A stretch of DNA of 8,708 nt from Clostridiales bacterium. Lineage in GTDB: Bacteria > Bacillota > Clostridia > Oscillospirales > CAG-272. Under the pieces are notes generated by a model. The model was not told where the DNA came from and did no database searches. It was given only the letters and a program-made list of their open reading frames with translations. This document shows positions 1-6,017 of the stretch, piece after piece. The DNA lies in contig DXYE01000106.1 of assembly GCA_019415985.1 (NCBI GenBank), positions 1 through 8,708 on the forward strand. Reading direction: 5' to 3'. Numbering within the stretch: position 1 is the first letter of the stretch; each line of letters starts with the position of its first letter. The translations under genes and the position numbers were made by a program.

Positions 1-130
1 TATAAAGACAGATCCAAGATACCAAATAAACTGATTATACTGTTTTACCTCGATTCATTGATCAAAGGAGTCACATTTTTTCTTTGCACGGAACTTTTTC
101 GGTTCCTGTACAAACAGTGAAAGCATATAT

Positions 131-979
131 TCAACCTTTTTCAAGAACGCATATCGCCATTTTTACAAATAGCTCCTTGATTTTTGGTATTTTTGCAAGC
201 GGTGTAAAATAAGGCCGCAGCGGGATTTCTTTATAGTAACATGGCTTCAAATTCAGATTCTTAAGCATATTTTTAAATCTTTTTAGCGTCATTTTATTAA
301 TATATCCCATATGTTCTATACCATTCTCATCGGTATAAAAACGAAGTGTCAGCCGTTCCTGTTCATCGGGAACACCGGCGATAAGATGTTTGTAAGCCCT
401 GATAAGTGCCTGTTCATTATAGAACAGTTGAACCCACGGAATATTGATCGCATCGCTGAGATGCGCTCCTGTAGGATGATAATAGGGAGGAAAATTGATA
501 TAAATCCTTCCGCCCGGCTTGACCAATCTCATGGCTTCCCTCAGCGCAGCGTCCGGCTTGTCCACATGCTCCATAAAGTCGTTCATGATGATGGTATCAA
601 AACTGCTATCTGCCATCGGAAGCGCATATGCGGATGCACAGACAAAGGTAAATCGGTCCTGCATGCCCAGGGATTCAGCCATGCGATTGGCCTTTTCCTC
701 ATAATGTTCGACAATATCGACACCAGTCACCGATTTTGCCCCGAGCGAGATAAAATACATACTTTTACCTCCCGCGGCGCATCCCATATCCAGCACATCC
801 TTGCCCGAAAACATTTCCTCAGTCGTAAAGCGGTCCATATACAGACGAATCGTATCATAGCCTTTGATATACTGCCATTGTGCAAAGGTTTCAGCTCCGG
901 CGTTCTCCAAATTCAACGGATGAACAATTTTGGGAAACCAATTATTGGTTTTCAGTAATATTTTATAAGAAAGTCCCAT
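131..979 (-). CDS. class I SAM-dependent methyltransferase, possibly glycan-associated
   Basis: This 282-residue protein is a cytoplasmic Rossmann-fold methyltransferase. The SAM-binding motif I (VLDMGCAAGGKS) lies at residues 62-73, the acidic end of strand 2 at D88 (GVDIVEHYE), and the motif IV region (FDTIIMNDFMEHVDKP) at 127-142, followed by the LVKPGGRIYINFPP segment typical of Methyltransf_11/25 proteins. The segment PPYYHPTGAHLSD (164-176) is a feature I associate with methyltransferases in surface-polysaccharide clusters, so a sugar or lipid-linked glycan acceptor is plausible but inferred. The start is ATG at 979 with a G-rich ribosome site (GGGGG at 985-989, 5-nt gap). A decayed reading frame ends 27 nt upstream on the same strand, which suggests a former operon. 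A weak promoter-like pair, TAGATT-17-TATAGT (1028-1033 and 1005-1010), could drive it. The methyltransferase fold is firm; the substrate is unknown. Confidence 0.88.
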   Translation of the reverse strand: MGLSYKILLKTNNWFPKIVHPLNLENAGAETFAQWQYIKGYDTIRLYMDRFTTEEMFSGKDVLDMGCAAGGKSMYFISLGAKSVTGVDIVEHYEEKANRMAESLGMQDRFTFVCASAYALPMADSSFDTIIMNDFMEHVDKPDAALREAMRLVKPGGRIYINFPPYYHPTGAHLSDAINIPWVQLFYNEQALIRAYKHLIAGVPDEQERLTLRFYTDENGIEHMGYINKMTLKRFKNMLKNLNLKPCYYKEIPLRPYFTPLAKIPKIKELFVKMAICVLEKG

Positions 980-1005
980 TTCAGCCCCCGTTTCATGATT
1001 CTTGA

Positions 1006-1482
1006 CTATATTTTAAATTTTGCAATGAATCTATCGAAAAACTCATATAAAGGGGACATTGCAGATCCCCTAAGGAATATATCGTTATTTTGCGGAACCG
1101 TGGCAATGTTGTTTCTGAGTGTGTAATACGGCTTCCACAAATTTCTGGTCATTTGCTTGTAAGAAATATTGTTACGGATCTGGTAAACGCCTTAAATTTC
1201 ATCGGTATCTTTGATTTCTAAGGAATCCGCGAACCAAATTCGGCCGATACTCATTTCTCCAATATTGAATATGTAGAATAATTGCATGGTATAAGTGTGA
1301 ATGAAAAGCACAGGGTTCTCGCTGCGCCAACTCCATCTGTACACCCGAATCCGTTGCAGATTTCACGCTGCAGAATTTTAATTGCAGTAATAAGCATATT
1401 TGTTTAGCATCAGAGACTTTCCCCAGGCATATCGGTAAAATTCAGATTTGATGCATAAAGATATCGCCTTCAAAAACAATAG
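1006..1482 (-). pseudogene. decayed reading frame, possible sugar-transferase C-terminal remnant
   Basis: One minus-strand frame from about 1482 to a final TAG at 1008-1006 reads as protein-like sequence broken by three in-frame stops: TAA at 1380-1378, TGA at 1365-1363 and TAA at 1194-1192. The open pieces include SEFYRYAWGKSLMLNKYAYY (upstream of the first stop), VYRWSWRSENPVLFIHTYTM and IGRIWFADSLEIKDTDEI (between the TGA and the second TAA), and GVYQIRNNISYKQMTRNLW then KPYYTLRNNI (after it). The YYxxRN pattern occurs near the C-termini of many family 2 glycosyltransferases, so that is my best but weak guess. A second frame starting at 1397 (TAIKILQREICNGF) overlaps the first two stops, so paired frameshifts are an alternative to nonsense mutations. 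No start or N-terminal catalytic part is visible, because the remnant begins directly after the terminator of the ROK gene. It precedes the intact methyltransferase by 27 nt. This accounts for most of the otherwise gene-free interval 980-1531. Confidence 0.5.
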
Positions 1483-1483
1483 A

Positions 1484-1520
1484 GCAAAACGCGGCCTGAA
1501 ATTGACAAACCGCGCTTTGC
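1484..1520 (-). terminator. probable intrinsic terminator of the hprK-ROK unit
   Basis: An 11-bp inverted repeat (GCAAAACGCGG at 1484-1494 and CCGCGCTTTGC at 1510-1520, one G-U pair in RNA) encloses a 15-nt loop. It starts 11 nt after the stop codon of the ROK gene. Read on the minus strand the 3' arm is itself U-rich and is followed by TCTATTGTTTTTG, while the plus-strand side has no T tract. It therefore fits termination of leftward transcription. The loop is longer than ideal. Confidence 0.6.
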
Positions 1521-1531
1521 CCCGACACAAT

Positions 1532-2482
1532 TTATAGACCTAGAACCGCGGCGCCGATGATACCCGCATCGTTGCGGAGCGTAGCAATCCGCAGTTCTGT
1601 GCGCTTCATATCCTCGCGCGCGTACTGTTCATGTGCGACAAGTTCGCGAAGCGGATTTAACAGATTTTCTTTTTCATTGGAAATTCCGCCCCCGATACAC
1701 AGTACCTCTGGCTGAAAAATATTGATGATATTGCCGATGCCGCATGCCAGATAGGAAAGGTACTTGTCTACAACCTCCTGCGCCGCACGGTCACCCTCAC
1801 GAGCGGCCGCAAACGCGGTTTTACCGCTGGTCTTCTCAATATCTCCTTCCACCATCTGATGCATGAGGCTGTCCTTTTCCTCAAGCATTTTTTCCTTTGT
1901 CATGCGGATCAGAGCCGTCGCAGAGCTATAGGATTCCCAGCACCCTTTTCGGCCGCAGCTACAGGGAACGCCGTTGTGTTCGATTACGATATGACCAAGC
2001 TCGGCCCCCGCATAATTAAAGCCCGAATACACTTTATGATCAATAATGATTCCGCCTCCGACACCTGTACCCAGCGTGATCATGACGGAATTCGCATATC
2101 CTTTTGCAGCTCCTGCAACCGCCTCGCCTTTTGCGGCTGCGTTTGCATCATTTTCAATTAAAACTTTATCTACATCAATATATTTTTTCAGCACCTCTGC
2201 TATCGGAAAATTGCGGAACGGCAGATTGCAGCAATATTCCACAACGCCGTCGTCTCGGTTCGCCACCCCCGGCGTTGCGATTCCGATATATGCAATGTCC
2301 TTTGCGGTGAGATCCGCCTCACGGAGCAGCTGGAGGCATAAAGATGCCATATCCTTTACAATCTCTTCAGCACTGCGCTCCGGCATTGTCGGTGTGCTTC
2401 CCTTTTTGACGATTCTGAACTGATTGTCGACAATACCTGCCGCTATATTTGTTCCTCCCAAGTCAATACCGATATAATACAT
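1532..2482 (-). CDS. glcK: ROK-family sugar kinase, probable glucokinase
   Basis: This 316-residue cytoplasmic kinase would phosphorylate glucose (or a related hexose) at O6 with ATP, feeding glycolysis. It shows the full ROK layout: phosphate-binding DLGGTN at residues 7-12, the catalytic-base segment ENDANAAAKGE with D112, the second glycine-rich loop TLGTGVGGG at 136-144, and sugar/zinc elements E161, H164 and C174, C176, C181 in the CSCGRKGC box. The nucleotide-binding C-terminal glycines are at 264-266 (IGGGIS). The length matches the roughly 310-325 residues of Gram-positive glucokinases. No N-terminal helix-turn-helix is present, so it is a kinase and not a ROK repressor. The ATG at 2482 has GGGAGG at 2490-2495 with a 7-nt gap. 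It lies 163 nt downstream of hprK on the same strand and probably shares its transcript. N-acetylmannosamine, mannose or fructose kinase activity cannot be excluded. Confidence 0.9.
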   Translation of the reverse strand: MYYIGIDLGGTNIAAGIVDNQFRIVKKGSTPTMPERSAEEIVKDMASLCLQLLREADLTAKDIAYIGIATPGVANRDDGVVEYCCNLPFRNFPIAEVLKKYIDVDKVLIENDANAAAKGEAVAGAAKGYANSVMITLGTGVGGGIIIDHKVYSGFNYAGAELGHIVIEHNGVPCSCGRKGCWESYSSATALIRMTKEKMLEEKDSLMHQMVEGDIEKTSGKTAFAAAREGDRAAQEVVDKYLSYLACGIGNIINIFQPEVLCIGGGISNEKENLLNPLRELVAHEQYAREDMKRTELRIATLRNDAGIIGAAVLGL

Positions 2483-2489
2483 GAAAATT

Positions 2490-2518
2490 CCTCCCTTTTC
2501 CTCGGAAATGCTTCCGAG
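2490..2518 (-). promoter_or_regulatory. perfect hairpin directly upstream of the ROK gene ribosome site
   Basis: CTCGGAA (2501-2507) and TTCCGAG (2512-2518) form a perfect 7-bp stem with a 4-nt loop in the leader of the ROK kinase gene. On the minus strand the stem ends 5 nt before the GGGAGG ribosome binding site (2490-2495). No T tract follows on either strand, so it is not an intrinsic terminator. It could be an mRNA processing or stabilising element between hprK and the kinase gene, or it could affect ribosome access. Confidence 0.4.
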
Positions 2519-2645
2519 ATCACTTTCCTTAAAATTTCATTGTTATGTTATTTATCTTTCCGGGCAACTTCCCGTTCCTTTGGCGTTTTAAATTTTAGAC
2601 AGACTCAATCAAATTTATAGAGAATATAAAATTTCGCTGCCAGCA

Positions 2646-3590
2646 TCAGGATTCCTTAATGCCAAGCTCTCCCATAAGGCGCTTATTGAATTCTTCTGCG
2701 GTGTTATAGCCCATTTTTTTCTGACGATTGTTCATTGCAGCTATTTCAAGAATAATAGCAAGATTTCTCCCGGGCTTTACCGGAATGGTTGTGGTGGGAA
2801 TCTGCAGCCCCATAATGTCTGTCGTTTCCTGCTCTAAGCCCATCCTGTCATACATTTTCCCCTGCACCCAGGGTTCCAGATTGATAATAAGGTCTATTTT
2901 TTCCGTTTCCTTGACAGCGCCCATTCCGAAAATACGTCGTACATCCACGATGCCAATGCCGCGCAGCTCCACAAAATACCGAATAATTTCAGGCGCTGTA
3001 CCAACCAAGGTTTTGGCGGAAACCTTTTTAATTTCCACAGCATCGTCGGCAATTAGACGGTGTCCTCTCTTTACCAGCTCTATGGCCGTTTCGCTTTTAC
3101 CGACGCCGCTGTCTCCAAGAATCAGTATTCCCTCTCCGTAAACCTCGACCAACACACCGTGACGCGTAATGCACGGAGCCAGCGCTACGTTAAGAAATGC
3201 GATCAACGCCGCCATAAATTCCGAAGTTAGAAGTGAGGTGCGCAATACCGGTACGCTGAATTTTTCCGCAGCTTTCAAAATACCGTCAAACGGAATCAGC
3301 GATGAAGAGAGGATAACCGCAACCGGTTTTTTTTCCATAAAACGATAGATGCTCTGTTCCCGAAGCTCTTCAGACAGCGATTGCAGATATTTATATTCTA
3401 CGTTTCCGATAAGTTGAATTCTTTCAGGCTCAAAATGATCAAAATAACCGATGAGGGGAAGTCCCGGACGGTTCAAATCACTGCGTACAACACGAATGTT
3501 TTCCGCCAACTGCGGCATATAAAGCGATTCAAGTGCAAATTCTCCGATAATCTCGCTGAGTTTTATACTGGTTTCGTCTGTATTCGCCAT
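2646..3590 (-). CDS. hprK: bifunctional HPr kinase/phosphorylase
   Basis: This protein phosphorylates the PTS carrier HPr on Ser46 using ATP or pyrophosphate and removes the phosphate by phosphorolysis, which makes it the metabolic sensor for CcpA-mediated catabolite control in Firmicutes. From the ATG at 3590 it has 314 residues (Bacillus subtilis HprK has 310). The N-terminal domain includes RSDLNRPGLPLIGYF. The catalytic domain begins near RHGVLVEVYG (H144), followed by the P-loop GDSGVGKS (159-166), RLIADDAVEI with D182/D183, the family signature ELRGIGIVDVRRIFGMG (208-224), and PVKPGRNLAIILEIAAMN towards the C-terminus. The frame stays open upstream to a GTG at 3608 (320 residues). I prefer the ATG because AAAGGTGG (3605-3612) then lies upstream of the start instead of overlapping it, and because the N-terminus aligns with known HprK. 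The gap to the ATG is long (14 nt), so the exact start is uncertain. A promoter lies at 3746-3774. Confidence 0.95.
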   Translation of the reverse strand: MANTDETSIKLSEIIGEFALESLYMPQLAENIRVVRSDLNRPGLPLIGYFDHFEPERIQLIGNVEYKYLQSLSEELREQSIYRFMEKKPVAVILSSSLIPFDGILKAAEKFSVPVLRTSLLTSEFMAALIAFLNVALAPCITRHGVLVEVYGEGILILGDSGVGKSETAIELVKRGHRLIADDAVEIKKVSAKTLVGTAPEIIRYFVELRGIGIVDVRRIFGMGAVKETEKIDLIINLEPWVQGKMYDRMGLEQETTDIMGLQIPTTTIPVKPGRNLAIILEIAAMNNRQKKMGYNTAEEFNKRLMGELGIKES

Positions 3591-3631
3591 ATAAACAATC
3601 AAAACCACCTTTCATGCAGAGCTGCGGCTGA

Positions 3632-3652
3632 TTTTGGGGGCAAGGCCCAAAA
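3632..3652 (-). other. hairpin in the hprK leader
   Basis: TTTTGGG (3632-3638) and CCCAAAA (3646-3652) can form a 7-bp stem with a 7-nt loop inside the predicted hprK 5' leader, about 20 nt upstream of the ribosome site at 3605-3612. The leader also contains an AT-only self-complementary stretch near 3681-3692. I recognise no known riboswitch or T-box motif here. The role is unknown, and a hairpin of this size can arise by chance. Confidence 0.3.
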
Positions 3653-3745
3653 CATCTCAGGCAAAAGTGAATATACTAACAAGATATATATCTTTAAGAT
3701 CAAAGATGTTCCATATTCTATTCCTTTACAATGCTGCCGGCACAC

Positions 3746-3774
3746 AGTATAACATACTTTTCCCAAATTTTCAA
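3746..3774 (-). promoter_or_regulatory. sigma-A-type extended -10 promoter for hprK
   Basis: On the minus strand TTGAAA (3774-3769) and TATACT (3751-3746) are separated by 17 bp, and the -10 is preceded by TGT, giving a TGn extension. Transcription would start near 3739, leaving a leader of about 150 nt before the hprK ATG. This is the best promoter-like match in the divergent gap and probably drives hprK and the ROK kinase gene. Confidence 0.65.
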
Positions 3775-3814
3775 TGATAAGATTTAGGATTTCACAACTT
3801 TTTTGCATTTTCAC

Positions 3815-3844
3815 TTGCAAATACCTTATATTTTGTGGTAAAAT
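3815..3844 (+). promoter_or_regulatory. sigma-A-type extended -10 promoter for the rightward genes
   Basis: TTGCAA (3815-3820) and TAAAAT (3839-3844) are separated by 18 bp, with TGG just before the -10 supplying a TGn extension. Transcription would start near 3851, about 50 nt before the methyltransferase ATG at 3901. The -35 lies about 40 bp from the -35 of the opposing hprK promoter, so the two are back to back. Confidence 0.6.
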
Positions 3845-3900
3845 ATTGAATATATTTTATGCGGCAAGCAAAAAACGGATATCTTTAGAAGGGGATTCGT

Positions 3901-4638
3901 ATGGGGCCGATATATGACAACGAAACCTTTTTTGCGGAATACAGGACACTGCGCCGGCAGGACGACTGTCTTAATGATCTTTTAGAGCAGCCCGCCATAA
4001 AAAAGTTGCTTCCGGATCTGCGCGGCAAAGCCGTGCTCGATCTTGGCTGCGGCTTCGGTGCAAATTGTCTCGATTTTGCACATCGCGGCGCAGAACGCGT
4101 TGTCGGCCTCGATGTCTCAGAAAAAATGCTGCGTGCGGCACAAGCGGAATCCAGCGCTCCGCAAATAGAATATCTGCATATGGATATGAGCGATATCAGT
4201 CGTATCAACGAATCCTTTGATCTGATATACAGCTCTCTTGCCTTTCACTATATAGAAAATTTCAGCCAACTCAGCAGAGATATCTTTCCGTTGCTAAAAA
4301 GGGGCGGAAGACTTTTGTTTTCACAGGAGCATCCCATTGTAACCGCTACCATCGGCGGTCAGGGGCATTTTAACCGGGATGAAAACGGAAATCGGGTTTC
4401 CTATACCTTTTCGAATTACAGTCAAAGCGGTCGGCGTGAGAGTTTTTGGTTTGTCGACGGCGTTGTGAAATATCATCGGTCTATGGGTGAAATCATCACA
4501 GCACTGGCCGAAGCCGGACTCGTGATAGAAAAGGTCGAAGAGCCCCGTCCGGAGTCTTGGGCGCTTGAAAAGCTCCCTTCCTTATCGAAAGAATTATTGA
4601 AGCCGACTTTTTTAATTGTACGGGCTAGAAAAGTTTAA
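3901..4638 (+). CDS. class I SAM-dependent methyltransferase of unknown substrate
   Basis: This 245-residue cytoplasmic protein has a complete SAM-binding fold: motif I VLDLGCGFGAN at residues 45-55, acidic D71 in VGLDVSEKML, and the FDLIYSSLAFHYIENF segment at 106-121, followed by LLKRGGRLLFSQEHPI (131-146). The EHPI stretch, the DENGN turn (160-164), the VVKYHRS segment (188-194) and the EEPRPE segment (213-218) match a widespread uncharacterised methyltransferase family in Firmicutes whose members I know only as generic SAM-dependent methyltransferases. The start ATG at 3901 is preceded by AGAAGGGG (3887-3894, 6-nt gap). It is the first gene after the rightward promoter, with the aminotransferase 75 nt downstream. 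A small-molecule acceptor is the likely substrate by family analogy only. It is not closely similar to the methyltransferase at the left end of the window. Confidence 0.9.
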   Translation: MGPIYDNETFFAEYRTLRRQDDCLNDLLEQPAIKKLLPDLRGKAVLDLGCGFGANCLDFAHRGAERVVGLDVSEKMLRAAQAESSAPQIEYLHMDMSDISRINESFDLIYSSLAFHYIENFSQLSRDIFPLLKRGGRLLFSQEHPIVTATIGGQGHFNRDENGNRVSYTFSNYSQSGRRESFWFVDGVVKYHRSMGEIITALAEAGLVIEKVEEPRPESWALEKLPSLSKELLKPTFLIVRARKV

Positions 4639-4713
4639 ATATGCCGCGTCTCAGATGTCGGTGGGTTTTTATGCCAAAAAATAATACCATAATCTGAAAG
4701 AAGGAATTTTACA

Positions 4714-5910
4714 ATGATGAATTATCACATCTCCGACAACATGAAAAATATGAAGCCATCCGCTATCCGCGAAATTTTTAAAAGTCTGACGGACCCTACC
4801 GTCATCTCCTTTGCCGCAGGCAATCCATCCCCTGCCTCTTTTCCCGCAAACGATCTCGCGCGAATTTCCGCGGATATCTATCAAAAGGAGGCTGCGTCTG
4901 CGCTGCAATATGGAATTACCGAAGGATATACGCCGCTACGTGAGGCTGTTGCCGCAAGGCTGCGCGACAAATTCCGTATCGGACGCGATTTTGACAGTAC
5001 GATCATTGTGACCGGCGGTCAGCAGGGAATCGATCTTTCATGCCGCGTGCTCTGCAACAGAGGAGATGTGGTGATCTGTGAAAATCCAAGTTTTGTGGGC
5101 GCGTTGAACGCCTTTCGTTCCAACGGCGCAAAGTTGGTTGGTATTGATATGGAAGGGGATGGGCTGAACATCGAGAAGCTGGAAGCTGCTCTGCGTTCAT
5201 ATCCGAACGTCAGAATGCTTTACCTGATTCCCACCTTTCAAAATCCATCGGGTACCTGCATGTCTCTTGAAAAGAGAAAACAGGTATATGAACTTGCGCG
5301 CCGTTACAACACGCTCATCCTTGAGGACAACCCGTATGGCGAGCTGCGTTTTTCAGGAGAAGAGCTGCCTACAATTAAAAGCATGGATGAGGATGGTATC
5401 GTCATATATTGTTCTTCCTTCTCAAAAGTGCTCTCCGCAGGCATGCGTGTGGGATTTCTTTGTGCCCCCGAGCCAATCATCCAGAAGATCGTCGTGGCAA
5501 AGCAGTGCGCCGATGTTCACACGAATCTTTTCTTCCAGATGCTGTGTTTTCGCTATATGACCGAATGCAATATGGACGCGCATGTCGCCTCCATTCGCGA
5601 GCTATATCGCGGCAAATGCGAGCTGATGTTATCGGAGCTTGACAAATCCATGCCGGATGATGTAAAATATACGCGTCCGGAAGGAGGCCTGTTTCTTTGG
5701 GGTACCCTTCCCCCCTCTGTTTCGCTTCAGACGTTTATCGCCAGACTGGTGGAAAAAAAAGTGGCTGTTGTTCCGGGTGTCGCTTTCAACTGCGACGAAG
5801 ATGCGCCGTCATCTTCTTTCCGTATGAATTATTCCACGCCTTCAGACGATGATATACGAAAGGGCGTCAGCATCCTTGCGGAAACGGCAGAGGAACTGCT
5901 CGCCCAATGA
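4714..5910 (+). CDS. PLP-dependent class I aminotransferase (2-aminoadipate/aromatic type)
   Basis: This 398-residue fold-type I aminotransferase would transfer an amino group between an amino acid and a 2-oxo acid in the cytoplasm. Visible elements are ISFAAGNPSP at 31-40, the cofactor-phosphate loop TGGQQGID (100-107), PTFQNPSG with N177 (173-180), EDNPYGELRF with D205 and Y208 contacting the pyridine ring, the Schiff-base lysine K238 in SSFSKVLSAGMRVGF, and R370 in SSFRMNYS for the substrate carboxylate. The layout matches the LysN/ARO8-like branch related to MocR regulators, but no N-terminal winged-helix domain is present, so it is an enzyme and not a transcription factor. The start is ATG at 4714 (a second ATG follows at 4717), after AAGGA at 4701-4705. 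The 75-nt gap to the methyltransferase holds no convincing terminator, so co-transcription is likely. Substrate specificity cannot be read from the sequence; 2-aminoadipate, aromatic and branched amino acids are all candidates. Confidence 0.9.
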   Translation: MMNYHISDNMKNMKPSAIREIFKSLTDPTVISFAAGNPSPASFPANDLARISADIYQKEAASALQYGITEGYTPLREAVAARLRDKFRIGRDFDSTIIVTGGQQGIDLSCRVLCNRGDVVICENPSFVGALNAFRSNGAKLVGIDMEGDGLNIEKLEAALRSYPNVRMLYLIPTFQNPSGTCMSLEKRKQVYELARRYNTLILEDNPYGELRFSGEELPTIKSMDEDGIVIYCSSFSKVLSAGMRVGFLCAPEPIIQKIVVAKQCADVHTNLFFQMLCFRYMTECNMDAHVASIRELYRGKCELMLSELDKSMPDDVKYTRPEGGLFLWGTLPPSVSLQTFIARLVEKKVAVVPGVAFNCDEDAPSSSFRMNYSTPSDDDIRKGVSILAETAEELLAQ

Positions 5911-5924
5911 TTTTAAATTAAATA

Positions 5925-5930
5925 TATAAT
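5925..5930 (+). promoter_or_regulatory. candidate -10 element for trpS
   Basis: A perfect TATAAT sits in the very AT-rich stretch 5911-5938 between the aminotransferase stop and the trpS leader. No good -35 lies 16-18 bp upstream and there is no TGn extension, so the match may only reflect base composition. If it is used, transcription would start near 5937, placing the leader hairpin (5942-5999) almost at the 5' end of the message. Confidence 0.35.
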
Positions 5931-5941
5931 ATATATAGAGG

Positions 5942-5999
5942 TTTCTGCCATATAAGTATCGGCTTGCTTCTGAGGGGTGCTTGCTTTCTATGGCAGAAA
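5942..5999 (+). promoter_or_regulatory. long leader hairpin abutting the trpS ribosome site
   Basis: TTTCTGCCATA (5942-5952) and TATGGCAGAAA (5989-5999) form a perfect 11-bp stem. Inside it, a further five pairs (5954-5958 with 5982-5986, one G-U) are possible across a small internal loop. The enclosed region carries two copies of GCTTGCTT (5962-5969 and 5979-5986). The 3' arm ends where the AAGGAG ribosome binding site (5999-6004) begins. No T tract follows, so it is not an intrinsic terminator. The element is too short for a T-box leader and lacks the T-box GGTGG motif. It may control mRNA stability or ribosome access for trpS; this role is inferred. Confidence 0.55.
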
Positions 6000-6017
6000 A
6001 AGGAGAGAGCTTTGAAT

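Noticed and set aside
34..65. Minus-strand promoter TTGATC/TATAAT at the left edge
   Set aside because: The spacing is 20 bp, outside the usual range, and no downstream gene is visible in the window to support it.
84..110. Hairpin GGAAC/GTTCC downstream of the left methyltransferase as its terminator
   Set aside because: It has only 5 bp with a 7-nt loop, and no T tract follows on the minus strand.
311..958. Long plus-strand open frame (215 codons) opposite the left methyltransferase
   Set aside because: It is antisense to a clear methyltransferase, has no family resemblance and follows from that gene's codon usage.
3599..3820. Minus-strand 73-codon open frame in the hprK upstream gap
   Set aside because: It starts with TTG without a ribosome site, overlaps the hprK promoter and the start of hprK, and has no recognisable motif.
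4639..4713. Terminator between the right methyltransferase and the aminotransferase (CCGC...GTGG then GTTTTT, about 4644-4670)
   Set aside because: The stem would have only 4 bp including one G-U pair around a 13-nt loop, too weak to call despite the T run.
5911..6017. T-box riboswitch upstream of trpS
   Set aside because: The gap is too short (107 nt), and I see no specifier-loop arrangement, no T-box GGTGG-type motif and no terminator/antiterminator pair.
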